Shown here: in pieces, positions 14,338-24,039 of the stretch | Position numbering within the stretch: the stretch's first letter is position 1 | How the letters are laid out: the number at the start of each line of letters is the position of its first letter | NCBI GenBank assembly: GCA_947070915.1 | Contig: CAMTDY010000010.1 | Location: 1 to 32,053, forward strand | Source: an uncultured Roseburia sp. | GTDB taxonomy: Bacteria; Bacillota; Clostridia; Lachnospirales; Lachnospiraceae | Length of the DNA stretch: 32,053 nt | Direction: 5' to 3' | The notes under the pieces: generated by a model | What the model was told of the DNA's origin: nothing | The model's database searches: none | What the model saw: only the letters and a program-made list of their open reading frames with translations | Made by a program: the position numbers and the translations under genes

Positions 14338-15871
14338 CGTCTCTCCCCTTCCATTTTTCCGTCAGATCCATAAACTTCTTCCACAAAAACCGGAATTCCT
14401 TCGTGCGGAAATAGCAGAGAAGGAAAATAAGATTCGGAACTATAATACAGATCAACAGGCGGATTCCTAAAATTCTCCACACCCCTCCTTCTGCTCTGAG
14501 ACAGAGCAGATCTGTCACAAACCCAGCTCCTGCCACTACCGCCGTATAGAACCCATAGCGCAGGAAATAAGAGGCTGCCCCGGTCTTTAAGCTGTGCCGG
14601 TACAGGATCCACGGTTCTACCCAGAAGGAGGTCAGGAGTGTGCTGATCAGCGTCCCGCCAAATACTCCCACCGTACCGAACTGCCTTGCCAGAACAATAG
14701 AGATCCCCAGATTCAGAAGCGCCCCTGCCAGGGATTTGTACCGGTCGAACCAGAATAGTCCCAGCGAATCCCGAAATACCAGCGCCGCCTGCCGCATCCC
14801 TGTGACGAAGAAATTCAGACATAATACCAGAACTACTTCCATCGGAAATACATACTGGACGCCAAAACTGATCTCCACAAAGGGATTTAACAGTTCATAG
14901 AGACAGATCACAGCAAAACCATACATCCACTGTCCCACGAAAAAGGAACTCTCGAAGATCCGCCTCACCCGGCCGCTGTCCTCGGTCACGCCCAGGTTTC
15001 CCACGCTGGCTGTGATCCCCCGGAACACCTGGCTCACCAGCTGATGAATGGAGCCGATCACCAGATAGTAGTTAGAATAACACCCCACGCTGATGATCCC
15101 CACGATGGAGGACAGCATTAAATTGTCGGTGTTATTCACCACCACGTCCCCGATCTTGTGCATAAGCATGGCGCGGATATTTTTAAATATCCCCTTTCTC
15201 TCCGCCGGATCCAGAGGCTTGACGTCCTTCTCTTTCAGATAGGGATAGAGGCGGTCCGCCTTTCTGGATATGCTGATATTATTTCCCAGGGTACACAAAA
15301 TATATATGACGAGAAACAGTATAAAATTATGGGTCACCAGAAGAAGTATGATCTGCAGCGTATCCTGGATCAGAAGAAATATCATCTGGTAGATCTCGCC
15401 GATATAACTGAGCTGATGGGCATCGATCAGTGTCTTTTTGTAGATCAGCAAATAGGACAGCACCGAGTTTGCCAGATACATCAGATAGATCAATATAAGA
15501 TGGTCCACCTCCGGCTGATGCCGGATGAGTACATCCATAAAGGGGATGACCGCCAGCCCTCCGGTTAAGACGATACCCGCCACAATACGGTAAAACCGGC
15601 AGTACATCTTCATAAGGGACTTCTGCCGCTCATGATCCCCCTCTGCAATCGGCTTATAAAGGGCATAGGTGATGGCGGTACCCACCCCCAGCTCCGACAG
15701 CGCCAGCACATTCAGCACATCTGAAAAGAGACCATTTACCCCGACATAACTCTCACTGAGACAATGAGTGAACACTACCCTCGTGGCAAACCCCATCAGG
15801 ATCGCAACGATCTTCGATACCATCGCCGCAGTGGTATTGCGCACCGAGTGCTCCGTCCTGCTTTTCTCCAT
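14327..15871 (-). CDS. Polysaccharide flippase (Wzx/MATE-like, MOP superfamily)
   Basis: A 514-aa protein with roughly 12-14 membrane segments. The N-terminal NTTAAMVSKIVAILMGFATRVVF and the LSELGVGTAITYALYKPI segment resemble lipid-linked oligosaccharide flippases of Firmicutes capsule and teichoic-acid loci. MHKIGDVVVNNTDNLMLSSIVG in the middle is a typical cytoplasmic-to-membrane motif of the family. It should move an undecaprenyl-linked glycan across the membrane, separate from PelG, which serves the synthase route. ATG 15871 is preferred over GTG 15874; the ribosome site (GGAAG) is only moderate. Confidence 0.87.
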   Translation of the reverse strand: MEKSRTEHSVRNTTAAMVSKIVAILMGFATRVVFTHCLSESYVGVNGLFSDVLNVLALSELGVGTAITYALYKPIAEGDHERQKSLMKMYCRFYRIVAGIVLTGGLAVIPFMDVLIRHQPEVDHLILIYLMYLANSVLSYLLIYKKTLIDAHQLSYIGEIYQMIFLLIQDTLQIILLLVTHNFILFLVIYILCTLGNNISISRKADRLYPYLKEKDVKPLDPAERKGIFKNIRAMLMHKIGDVVVNNTDNLMLSSIVGIISVGCYSNYYLVIGSIHQLVSQVFRGITASVGNLGVTEDSGRVRRIFESSFFVGQWMYGFAVICLYELLNPFVEISFGVQYVFPMEVVLVLCLNFFVTGMRQAALVFRDSLGLFWFDRYKSLAGALLNLGISIVLARQFGTVGVFGGTLISTLLTSFWVEPWILYRHSLKTGAASYFLRYGFYTAVVAGAGFVTDLLCLRAEGGVWRILGIRLLICIIVPNLIFLLCYFRTKEFRFLWKKFMDLTEKWKGRDDGK

Positions 15872-15922
15872 CACTTTCTTCCGCCCCCTTTTTACTTTTT
15901 TATCGTATTCTTTCTGTTTCTA

Positions 15923-15931
15923 TGCTATACT
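15923..15931 (+). promoter_or_regulatory. Extended -10 promoter element for the plus-strand DUF4832 gene
   Basis: TGCTATACT matches an extended -10 box, 54 bp ahead of the ATG at 15986, with no clear -35. A short GC-rich hairpin (TGGCG...CGCCA, about 15941-15960) follows in the leader. The 114-bp gap is divergent between this gene and the flippase; on the minus strand I see only weak -10 candidates. Confidence 0.4.
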
Positions 15932-15985
15932 TAACCCGATGGCGCTTCCAGCGTCGCCACCTTATTTATGAAAGGAAAATACTCT

Positions 15986-17416
15986 ATGTCACGTTTTATC
16001 CATAAAAAATTATATATTCTATTGGTCAGCCTGGTTCTGTTATGCGGGATGTGCGCCCTGTTTTTCTTCGCATCCTCCCGCATCCGGTATGAGAGCGCAA
16101 CTATGACAGAGAGCAGTGAGATCCTGAACAATCCCTATTGTGGGTTCTATCACCTCTATGGCTATCTTCTGTCAGATAAAGGCAGAAAACCTGCACAGCA
16201 GTGGTGCGAAAATATGCTGGCCAACGACTCCCAGTCCATCCTTCTGCTGCAGATCAACCTAAAAAATTATTCCAGCAGATCCATCAGCGGTTCCGCCCTG
16301 GATCAGCTGGATACGATACTTTCTTCATTTTCCAGCGCAGACAGACAGATCATTGTCCGCTTCCTCTATGACTGGAATGGCAGTGCCCTCCAGACGGAGC
16401 CCGCCAGCCAGGACCGGATCCTGTCCCATATGAAACAGGTGGCGCCGGTGGTAAACCGCTTCTCCAGCCATGTCTTTCTCCTGCAGGGGATATTCACCGG
16501 GAACTGTGGGGAAATGAACCAGACCCATTATGGAGACAGGGAACATCTCTCTCTGTTTATGGAAACCCTGGCCTCTGTGACCTCCCCGGAAATATTTTTA
16601 TCGGTGCGGACGCCACAGCATCTGCGGACCATCACAGGTACCAGAACGCCCTTAGACGGCAGCCAAGCATATACCGGAACCCTTCCGGCGCGCCTCGGTC
16701 TCTACAACGACGGTATGCTCGGTGATGTGTACGACTGCGGCACCTACGATGACACTTCTTTTGCCGGAACCAGCGATCCCGCCGAAAAGGGAACCCGGTC
16801 CGAAGAGATCCGGTTTCAGAACCAGCTCTGTCTGTACGTGCCCAATGGCGGCGAAGCCGTCCTGGATAATCCTTACAACGACCTGGAACGGGCAGTCCAG
16901 GATCTGAGACAGATGCACGTCTCCTATCTCAGCGCCGACCATGATGCTTCGGTGCTGGACAAATGGAGAGCTTCCCGGTACCAGGGAAACCCCGGTGATG
17001 CCTTTGACGGAGCCAACGGCTATGACTATATCGCCGCCCATCTGGGTTACCGGTATGTGCTCCGGGACTCCTGGATGACAGGCACAGAAGGGTTCCGTTC
17101 CCAGCCTGCCCTGCACATAACTCTGGAAAACACCGGATTCTCGCCAGCCTACCGCTCCTTTGACACGGAGATACTTCTTCAGAACACTTCCAGTGGAGAA
17201 AAAATCTCCCTTCCCGTGGCTTTTGACAACCGGACCCTGCTTCCTGGCAAGCTGCATACCTTGTCTGTATCCATGGATATATCATCACTTCCCAGAGGAA
17301 CCTGGCAGGTCTCACTGTCCATGGCCGACCGGTCCACCGGCACTCCCATCCGGTTTGCCAATGACGGGCAGAACTCTGAAAAAGAGGTGGTCTGCGGACA
17401 GCTCAGCATAAAATAA
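15986..17416 (+). CDS. Membrane-anchored DUF4832/DUF4874-type TIM-barrel protein
   Basis: A 476-aa protein with a single N-terminal membrane segment (LYILLVSLVLLCGMCALFFF, about residues 8-27) and an outside domain. The NNPYCGFYHLYGYLLSD opening, the IVRFLYDWNG strand, FLLQGIFTGNCGEM and the YIAAHLGYRYVLRDS segment match the DUF4874/DUF4832 family, thought to be a glycosidase-like TIM barrel with a C-terminal beta domain. ATG 15986 follows AAAGGA; an ATG at 15968 is in frame but has no site. Its function is not known; the context suggests a role in trimming or binding the extracellular polysaccharide. It is the only plus-strand gene in the pel region and its 3' end overlaps the paralogue on the other strand by 14 bp. 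Confidence 0.75.
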   Translation: MSRFIHKKLYILLVSLVLLCGMCALFFFASSRIRYESATMTESSEILNNPYCGFYHLYGYLLSDKGRKPAQQWCENMLANDSQSILLLQINLKNYSSRSISGSALDQLDTILSSFSSADRQIIVRFLYDWNGSALQTEPASQDRILSHMKQVAPVVNRFSSHVFLLQGIFTGNCGEMNQTHYGDREHLSLFMETLASVTSPEIFLSVRTPQHLRTITGTRTPLDGSQAYTGTLPARLGLYNDGMLGDVYDCGTYDDTSFAGTSDPAEKGTRSEEIRFQNQLCLYVPNGGEAVLDNPYNDLERAVQDLRQMHVSYLSADHDASVLDKWRASRYQGNPGDAFDGANGYDYIAAHLGYRYVLRDSWMTGTEGFRSQPALHITLENTGFSPAYRSFDTEILLQNTSSGEKISLPVAFDNRTLLPGKLHTLSVSMDISSLPRGTWQVSLSMADRSTGTPIRFANDGQNSEKEVVCGQLSIK

Positions 17417-18689
17417 CCTCCCCCAGCAGTAGGTGCCCCTTCTCTCCCTGGCGGTTGGCAAAATATACCCTCCTCCCGTCATGGCATCTGCGCATCGAGA
17501 GAAAATATTTTCCCGCCCCTGATATCAAACTCTGTGACAGACATACCCTCTCTCCGGGGTTCCAGTTTCGTACATCCGTTTCAATCTTCCAGATCTCTGT
17601 ATTTCCATTGGGATCCTCATATTCCAGCAGCAGTTCCGCCTCTTCATACATCCTGGCAAAGCCGATATTCTCGATCTCCAGCTGCAGCTTCATTTCCTTC
17701 CTCTTCGGTTTCAATATTGCCTGGCGCACCACAAACCGGTATCCGAGATGGCGGCCGATATAATCAAAGCCATTCATCTCCTGCCAGACATCCTCTTTTT
17801 CCCATCTCAGTTTTTTCCAGATTTCAAATACCCTCTTATCATGATCTCGGTTGAGATAGGAGAGATTCATCCGGGACAGCCGTCCAGCGATCTGTTCCAG
17901 CGACATCTTTTCTGTCATCTCCCCATAAACTACCTCGCCCCCCTGGGGCGCATATCGGCATAACCGCTCTTCAAAATCCAGCTCTTCCAGAGGGAGCCAG
18001 GACTGTTCCCAGCCGGCTTCTTCCCCAGACTGGTTCCCAAAGGTACCAAGATCCGTCTCCGAGGCGAGAATACCATCGTTATACAGCCCGGTCTTAGCAA
18101 TCTTTGCCGCTCTTTCCCAATCCTCCCGGACAAACAGCTGCCTCCACTGCACAGGTTTCCGTACAGAATGATAGATCCTGCCTCCTGTGTTTTCCCGAAA
18201 GATCGACGCCAGACGGCTCAGATATCTGGAAGACAGATATCTTGAGGTGTGCATCTCTCCCCAGCTCCCCACAAGAATCCCCTGATACACAAAGATAAAC
18301 TGCTGCTGTGTTCCCATCAATTCCGACAGCTGCTGAAAATGTTTCTCAACGATGGCAAAGCGGTCTGGTTCATTTTCCAGCCCCTTTCCCTCCAGATCAT
18401 AGACAAAACGCAGCAGGATATCCTTCCCGGCCTCAGAAAACGTCCTTAAAATGCTGCGGATCCAATCCAGATCTTTCTGACTTAAAGCTTTCGGTCTGGC
18501 GGGTATGCGGATCAGGAGAAGCACAAGGGCATCGGTTTCATGCAGACTGCTCCTCATCTCCTCCGGCGTCACGCAGGTTCCGGTTTCAAAGGTGTGGATC
18601 TGGTACCAGCCCCGCCCTGGATTGTACAGCTCTTCTGTAGATTCTATGAGTTCAGAGAGTTCAACCCTCCACCTATGCATCCTTTTCAT
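17403..18689 (-). CDS. Cytoplasmic-looking DUF4832-family protein, paralogue of the opposite-strand gene
   Basis: A 428-aa protein with the same landmarks as its convergent neighbour: ELYNPGRGWYQIHTF, LLRFVYDLEG, FVYQGILVGSWGEMHTS, TGLYNDGILASETDLGTF, NGFDYIGRHLGYRFVVRQA. It lacks the N-terminal membrane segment and has no signal peptide, unlike the plus-strand copy. The start overlaps the GT2 stop by about 17 bp, so it is read as part of the pel operon. I chose ATG 18689; ATG 18680 is also possible. The shared glycosidase-like fold suggests action on the same glycan, but a cytoplasmic place is odd for that. Confidence 0.72.
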   Translation of the reverse strand: MKRMHRWRVELSELIESTEELYNPGRGWYQIHTFETGTCVTPEEMRSSLHETDALVLLLIRIPARPKALSQKDLDWIRSILRTFSEAGKDILLRFVYDLEGKGLENEPDRFAIVEKHFQQLSELMGTQQQFIFVYQGILVGSWGEMHTSRYLSSRYLSRLASIFRENTGGRIYHSVRKPVQWRQLFVREDWERAAKIAKTGLYNDGILASETDLGTFGNQSGEEAGWEQSWLPLEELDFEERLCRYAPQGGEVVYGEMTEKMSLEQIAGRLSRMNLSYLNRDHDKRVFEIWKKLRWEKEDVWQEMNGFDYIGRHLGYRFVVRQAILKPKRKEMKLQLEIENIGFARMYEEAELLLEYEDPNGNTEIWKIETDVRNWNPGERVCLSQSLISGAGKYFLSMRRCHDGRRVYFANRQGEKGHLLLGEVILC

Positions 18690-19449
18690 CGGCAGCCCCC
18701 GCATCCAGCTTGAATATCCGTATCCCTACCCAGACGGCAAGGATGGAAAACAACATCCGGCACATATAAAACAGTGGCTTCAGCCCCGAGTGCATACTGA
18801 CGCCCTCGGTCCGCGGGTGCATCACCGCCGGAACCTCCACCAGCCGGAAACCCAGAAGCAGCATCTGCATAATAATATTGGCATCGGGATACCGGTCGTC
18901 AAAATGATTGTACCGGGAATAAAAGATGACCACCCGGCGGCTGAGCCCCTGTAATCCTGTGGTGGGATCCGCGATCTTCCGTCTGGTTCCCAGAAAGATC
19001 ATGGTGCGGAACAGTGACCAGGCAAGTCTCTTTGCCACAGAAACTGGAAAGGGCGTGCTTCCCTCCATAAATCTCGAACCCAGCACGATATCCGGCGTCT
19101 TCCCGTTTTCATCCGCCGTCTTTAATTTCTCATAGATCACAGGTATGTTGCACACATCATGCTGGCCGTCCGCATCCATCTGGATCACATACTTATATCC
19201 CCTGCGGATCGCATACTTGTATCCCAGCTGCAGGGCGCTCCCATAGCCCAGATTAAATACATGGGTAACGATCTGGTATTTCCGTCCCTTTACGATCCAG
19301 TTGGTGGCATCCGAAGAGGCATCGTTCATGATCAATACATCTGCGATGGCAGCGATGTCTGGCTGTTCCAGCTGGTCCAGCAGTTTCTCTATATTTTTTT
19401 CTTCATTGTACGCGGGAATTATAATCAGTAATTCTTTCGTCTCTTCCAT
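18673..19449 (-). CDS. Glycosyltransferase family 2 (dolichol-phosphate mannosyltransferase-like)
   Basis: A 258-aa protein. GT-A features are clear: IIIPAYNEEKNIEKLLDQL at the N-terminus, QMDADGQHD with the metal-binding DxD, and VLGSRFMEGS. A hydrophobic C-terminal part (PLFYMCRMLFSILAVWVGI) suggests membrane contact. Enzymes of this type move a sugar from a nucleotide donor to a polyprenyl phosphate or build short glycans. GGGAGGTGA lies 4 nt before the ATG, and the gene begins 12 bp after the GT4 stop. The GT2 plus DUF2304 pairing seen here is common in Gram-positive cell-wall glycan loci. Confidence 0.9.
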   Translation of the reverse strand: MEETKELLIIIPAYNEEKNIEKLLDQLEQPDIAAIADVLIMNDASSDATNWIVKGRKYQIVTHVFNLGYGSALQLGYKYAIRRGYKYVIQMDADGQHDVCNIPVIYEKLKTADENGKTPDIVLGSRFMEGSTPFPVSVAKRLAWSLFRTMIFLGTRRKIADPTTGLQGLSRRVVIFYSRYNHFDDRYPDANIIMQMLLLGFRLVEVPAVMHPRTEGVSMHSGLKPLFYMCRMLFSILAVWVGIRIFKLDAGAADEKDA

Positions 19450-19461
19450 ATCGTCACCTCC

Positions 19462-20670
19462 CTAGTTTTCTGTGATCAGGCCCAGCAGCCGTTCCAACTG
19501 CTCCCTCTCCACAAGATCCTTTTTTGCCGCTTCCTCTCCATAACGCCGGCATGCTTCCGGGTCCCGCAGCAGTCCGCAGATCCCATCCCGGATCCCCTCC
19601 GCGGTCAGCTCACACATTCTGCCGTCCATGCCATCCCTGACCTGCTCCCGGTTACCGCTGCAGTCCGAAACCAGGATCGTACACCCCAGCGTCTGTGCCT
19701 CCTGAATGGCGATGCTCTTTCCCTCAAAACGGGTACAGTGGACATAGAGGTCTGTCTGGGCGTAATAAGGATATGGGTTTTCTTTCGCTCCCAGAAGAAG
19801 GAAGTCTTTCTCCAAACCATACTGCCGGATCTTCTTCTCCAATGGCTTTCGCTCCTCCCCCTCCCCCAGCACGTACCACCTGACATTCTCTCCCGCTTCC
19901 TTTAAGAGTTTCATCGCCTCCACCGCTGTCTCATAGGCTTTCTGGGCAGTAAGCCGCCCCACAGTAAGGATACGGACACCGTCAAAGTCATCCTCAAACC
20001 CGCCGGGAAGCGCCGCCTGCTCCCGGATCCTTCCCGGATCGATCATATTATGAAAAACTTCCGTCTTTTCCCCGTATTCCGGATAGGTCTCAAGAAAATG
20101 CCGGCGCACCTCATCGGATACCGTGAAAATCCGGTCAAAACCGGCATAACAATCCCGGTCCAGGGATCTGGTATATCCGGCTTTCCCATAATCGATGTGG
20201 ATAAACCCTGCCTTTTTCGCCGCCTTTACATGATCTGCCACAAAATAAGCGGAACCGCCCTCCAGAAAAGCCACAGCCAGATCATAAGTTTCTTCCAGTG
20301 CCGCCGCACCGTCGGACATCACCCGCCACAACAGTTTATCCGGCAGCAGCCTCCCTTTCCGGATCATGGAAACCAGATTTTTTATCAGATAGGGAAGATT
20401 GCGGAACACACTTCCCCGCCGGAATAATGTCCGGAACACATAGCGGTTCAACCTCTTTTTTCCCTCCCTGCCCAGCACCGATTCCCGGCAGAAATCTGTA
20501 TTGAGAAGCCTGACATGGGAGGGCAGCTGATCCACCATCTCCCCCTGGTTCAGCAGAACAAAGAGCGAGATTTCATATTCTTCAGGGGAAAGACTGCGCA
20601 GAAGTTCCAGCATAGCGGTCTCCGCCCCGGCTCCTCCCAGGGTATTGATTACAAATAATATCTTCTTCAT
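19462..20670 (-). CDS. Glycosyltransferase family 4
   Basis: A 402-aa GT-B enzyme. N-terminal ILFVINTLGGAGAETAMLELL holds the acceptor-side glycine loop, LTVGRLTAQKAYETAVEAM the inter-domain motif, and EGKSIAIQEAQTLGC the donor-binding E-x7-E type region. It should use a nucleotide sugar inside the cell. ATG 20670 has GGGAGGTG 5 nt upstream; the frame to 20760 runs into the DUF2304 gene and is not used. It differs from PelF, so this locus probably makes a second glycan or decorates the first. Confidence 0.9.
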   Translation of the reverse strand: MKKILFVINTLGGAGAETAMLELLRSLSPEEYEISLFVLLNQGEMVDQLPSHVRLLNTDFCRESVLGREGKKRLNRYVFRTLFRRGSVFRNLPYLIKNLVSMIRKGRLLPDKLLWRVMSDGAAALEETYDLAVAFLEGGSAYFVADHVKAAKKAGFIHIDYGKAGYTRSLDRDCYAGFDRIFTVSDEVRRHFLETYPEYGEKTEVFHNMIDPGRIREQAALPGGFEDDFDGVRILTVGRLTAQKAYETAVEAMKLLKEAGENVRWYVLGEGEERKPLEKKIRQYGLEKDFLLLGAKENPYPYYAQTDLYVHCTRFEGKSIAIQEAQTLGCTILVSDCSGNREQVRDGMDGRMCELTAEGIRDGICGLLRDPEACRRYGEEAAKKDLVEREQLERLLGLITEN

Positions 20671-20713
20671 ACACACACCTCCCGTCGGTTCCGGCATCTC
20701 CAGACCGCATACA

Positions 20714-21085
20714 CTAATTTTTCTTCTTGAGCTTCTCCAGTTCCGCCAGGATCCGCTCATTTTCCTGATTTAGCAGGGAGACCTGCATGGCAAGCTCCTG
20801 ATTTTTTCGGCTCAGGACAGACAACTGAATACTCAGAAAATACAGACAGCACACTACACAGCTGCCCGCCACGATGATAAGCAGCATACCCGTTCCGCTG
20901 ATATACTGGCTCAGTGTGACCGGCCGGAGAATGATCCCCGCCAGAACCAGCAGAAAGGATATCACTCCCCAGAGCAGGCAGAACTGCTCTTTTAACTGCC
21001 GTTTTGCCAAAGATAATATGGTCTGCATAAAAATTAGTACACCCGCTGTGATCATAATGATCCGTAATATCTCTCCTGTCTGCAT
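20714..21085 (-). CDS. DUF2304 small membrane protein
   Basis: A 123-aa protein with three membrane segments (ILRIIMITAGVLIFMQTIL, CLLWGVISFLLVLAGIIL, GTGMLLIIVAGSCVVCCLYFL) and a C-terminal coiled coil (LSRKNQELAMQVSLLNQENE). This is the DUF2304 layout, often next to GT2 enzymes that charge polyprenyl phosphate, and a helper role is likely. I chose ATG 21085, with GGAGG about 10 nt upstream; it sits 6 bp after the pelG stop. Confidence 0.82.
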   Translation of the reverse strand: MQTGEILRIIMITAGVLIFMQTILSLAKRQLKEQFCLLWGVISFLLVLAGIILRPVTLSQYISGTGMLLIIVAGSCVVCCLYFLSIQLSVLSRKNQELAMQVSLLNQENERILAELEKLKKKN

Positions 21086-21090
21086 GGATC

Positions 21091-22566
21091 TCACTCCTCC
21101 TCATTTTCGATTTGCTGTAATGCCAGTGAATACCGGTCAAACACCTTGGAATCCGGCTGCTTCCCATGACCCGCCTGCAAAATATTTCCCCGGCAGAACA
21201 CGTGCTCATCCAGATGATCCTCCAGCCAGTTCAGGCGGCAGTAGGCACTGCACCACCCTAGAAAAGCCCCGGTGAACACGCCGGTCCCATACCAGATTTC
21301 TGACAGATTTACCGCCACGATGCTGCCGCCAAGGGTTGACAGGCAGAAGACTAATGCGGTCAGAAGGGATCCTGTCAGATCATTAAAATAGTACAGGAAA
21401 ATGATCGCTGCATACATGATAAACAGTATAAAATAACCTGCCGCCAGACACGGATAGATCTTCATCACCATTCCCCCAAATCCAAACCGTGGAAGCAGGA
21501 TAATACATAGAAAGAACAGGACCGCAGAAATAATAAACTGAATCCTGGCGAGGTTCAGCAATTCCTCAGAAACCTGACGGAACATTCTCTTTTTCGCCAG
21601 GTCAATGTCCATCTCCCTGCCTCCGATCACCGCCTCCGAATAGACTTTGTATCTCTCGTGAAAATGCATTTCTATCCGGGAGATAAAAATAACCGAGGTG
21701 GATATATTGGTAAACATGGCGAGACAGGTGGCCAGATCATAGGAAGGGGCGCTCACGAAGGTATCCGCCACCACCATTTTAAGTTCTGTGGACCAGAATA
21801 CAAAATTGTGGATGAACAGTCCAAGGATATACAGAAAATTCGTCACAATGAGCTTCCAGTACAGCTTAAAATAGTGCAGTACCCTTTTATATTCCCCGCT
21901 GTTGCCCCGGAAATAATTCCGGATCACGGCGATCTCCAGACTGGCGATCAGAAGGAAGCCGGCATCCAGGGAAACCAGCATGGAAAAAGTCTTTTCCAGG
22001 TGGAATCCATAGACAAGCAGCGCCGATACTCCCACGGTCACCACCATTCCCAGAAAGAAAAAGAAGGAGATCTTCTTATAATCTTTACAGATTGACAGAT
22101 ACAGCATCTCATAAAATACCAGAACCAGCACGACATATCCGCAGTAACCGGCTATGACAAAGGCACCTGGCACCTGAGCCGCCACATACTCCCGGATACA
22201 GAAGGGAATACCGAACAGACAGCTGAAACCAACGTTTATGATCATCCCCACATAAAAACAGGGAAGAACGTCGTCGAAGGTTTCATCATAGATCACATCC
22301 GACATGTACCTTGACAGAACAGAGTTAAAAGGGGCCGCTGTCAATAATGAAAAAATAAAGATGTAAAGTACGGTACAGGCGAAAAGCTCCCTGGCCGCAT
22401 AACCGGTCTTCGATATCTCCAGAACCAGCTGCATCGCCACAATGGCAAAGATCACCATGATCATGGGGGCGATGGTGATCACTGTACTGTACCCCATTCC
22501 GAGCAGATTGGTAGTCAGCGTATTTTTATTGTATATTTTATTCAGTTTTACACCGATTCCAGCCAT
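21091..22566 (-). CDS. pelG: PelG-like exopolysaccharide transporter
   Basis: A 491-aa protein with about 12 membrane segments. The opening GIGVKLNKIYNKNTLTTNLLGMGYSTVITIAPM and the internal LFACTVLYIFIFSLLTAAPFNSVLSRYMSDVIYDE segment are PelG traits. In Pel systems it moves the partially deacetylated GalNAc-rich polymer across the membrane together with PelD, PelE and PelF. GGAGGAG stands just ahead of the ATG at 22566; the GTG at 22572 is less likely. The gene follows pelF by 15 bp, in the usual F-G order. Confidence 0.92.
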   Translation of the reverse strand: MAGIGVKLNKIYNKNTLTTNLLGMGYSTVITIAPMIMVIFAIVAMQLVLEISKTGYAARELFACTVLYIFIFSLLTAAPFNSVLSRYMSDVIYDETFDDVLPCFYVGMIINVGFSCLFGIPFCIREYVAAQVPGAFVIAGYCGYVVLVLVFYEMLYLSICKDYKKISFFFFLGMVVTVGVSALLVYGFHLEKTFSMLVSLDAGFLLIASLEIAVIRNYFRGNSGEYKRVLHYFKLYWKLIVTNFLYILGLFIHNFVFWSTELKMVVADTFVSAPSYDLATCLAMFTNISTSVIFISRIEMHFHERYKVYSEAVIGGREMDIDLAKKRMFRQVSEELLNLARIQFIISAVLFFLCIILLPRFGFGGMVMKIYPCLAAGYFILFIMYAAIIFLYYFNDLTGSLLTALVFCLSTLGGSIVAVNLSEIWYGTGVFTGAFLGWCSAYCRLNWLEDHLDEHVFCRGNILQAGHGKQPDSKVFDRYSLALQQIENEEE

Positions 22567-22581
22567 AACCACTCCTCCTCT

Positions 22582-24039
22582 CTATCCGGTGACAGTAAAT
22601 GCCTCTTCACTCCATGTCCCGTCTGACTTCCCGCAAAAGTCATAATAAATCTCATGATAGGTCTTCCGCATGTCCTCGATCCTGTATTTACTCATCACCC
22701 GCCGGTATCCATTTTCCCCCATCCGTTCTCTCCGTTCCCGGTTCCGCGCCAGCTCCACCATGGCATCGGTAATCTCCTCCAGATTCATAATGTGGGTGAG
22801 GATCCCCGCTGTGCCAAAATCATCTTCCCCGCCATAGATCAGCTCCCGGCAGTTCCCCACATCAGTGGCGATCACTGGCTTATGCGCTGCAAAGCTCTCT
22901 AATATCGTCAGCGGCTGCCCCTCACTGATGCTGGTGAGGATGGTCATATCCATTCGCCCCAGGTATTCCCTGACGTCCACCCGTCCGGTGAATACCACGT
23001 CGGATACCCCCAGTGTTTCCACCAGTTCAAAGCACTCCCCGGCATATTCCTCATCCTCATCACAGGGTCCCATAATAAACAGGCGGAGAGCCGGCACTTT
23101 TTTCTTCGCAAAAGAGAATGCCTGGATCATCGTCTTCACATCCTTGATAGGCGTCACCCGGAGTACCGCCCCGATCTGGATCATATCCTGCTCCCCTTCT
23201 TTTTTGCCGGGAAGTCCCTCCAGCCTGCCTGTATCGATGCCATTGGGAGTTACCCTGGTTTTTTCGGCAGGACATCCCAGCTCGATCTGGAGACTTCTGG
23301 CATGTTCATACAGGCTGGTAACCAGATCCGCCCGGTCGTATGCCGCCTGAGACATCTTCTTAAACTGCTCGATCCAGATATTTTTATAAATCCCCTCCAC
23401 CCAGTCTGCCTTGATCAGCTCTTCTTCCCTCTCCCTGGTATAGATCCCGTGTTCCGAGAGCAGCAGACCGCAGTGATGGAAATGTTTTGCCATGCTTCCC
23501 AGTATACCGGCATAACCAGTGGCTACACAGTGGTAGAGATCCGCCTCAGGGACCCTGGTCTTCAGGACAAAAAACAGAGGGAGGTAGATGGATCTGAGGG
23601 TCCACAAAAAATCGGAAAACACGATCTGGGAATAGTGGGTCTTATAACACTCCCTGGCGATATGAAAAAAGTCTGGTCCCATCAATAATTCATCGATGGA
23701 AAACTTCTTATGGCAGAAGAGGTCAAAGATCACATCCCAGTCTATTTTTTCATTGAACACCATGCTTCTCAGCGCCCGGTACTCTTTTTTATTTAGTTTA
23801 AACTTATGTTTTTTCATCTCCCGGTTCTGCCAGTCGCAGTCCTCTAAATATACCTCGTAAACCTCCGTGAGATTTTCTGGCAGCTCATAGGCAAATCTGC
23901 CCCGCTGGGAACGGTTTGCCACGATGGCCAGCAGGATAAATTCAATATTCGGGAAATTGCGGATCATACTGTGTATCCATCCGGATACCCCGCCTACCAC
24001 ATAGGGATAACATCCCTCTGCCACAATGCAGATCTTCAC
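22582..24039 (-). CDS. pelF: PelF-like glycosyltransferase (GT4), Pel polymerase
   Basis: A 485-aa GT-B enzyme starting VKICIVAEGCYPYVVGGVSG, the diagnostic PelF N-terminus. LLSEHGIYTREREEELI, VTPNGIDTGRL and TSISEGQPLTILESFAAHKPV are further PelF blocks. It polymerises the Pel backbone in the cytoplasm from UDP-GalNAc or UDP-GlcNAc. I chose GTG at 24039, since GAGGTGA lies 5 nt upstream and PelF proteins begin at this point; the open frame to 24123 adds a non-homologous 28 residues. The gap to the DUF2194 gene is 86 bp, the longest in this part of the operon. Confidence 0.93.
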   Translation of the reverse strand: MKICIVAEGCYPYVVGGVSGWIHSMIRNFPNIEFILLAIVANRSQRGRFAYELPENLTEVYEVYLEDCDWQNREMKKHKFKLNKKEYRALRSMVFNEKIDWDVIFDLFCHKKFSIDELLMGPDFFHIARECYKTHYSQIVFSDFLWTLRSIYLPLFFVLKTRVPEADLYHCVATGYAGILGSMAKHFHHCGLLLSEHGIYTREREEELIKADWVEGIYKNIWIEQFKKMSQAAYDRADLVTSLYEHARSLQIELGCPAEKTRVTPNGIDTGRLEGLPGKKEGEQDMIQIGAVLRVTPIKDVKTMIQAFSFAKKKVPALRLFIMGPCDEDEEYAGECFELVETLGVSDVVFTGRVDVREYLGRMDMTILTSISEGQPLTILESFAAHKPVIATDVGNCRELIYGGEDDFGTAGILTHIMNLEEITDAMVELARNRERRERMGENGYRRVMSKYRIEDMRKTYHEIYYDFCGKSDGTWSEEAFTVTG

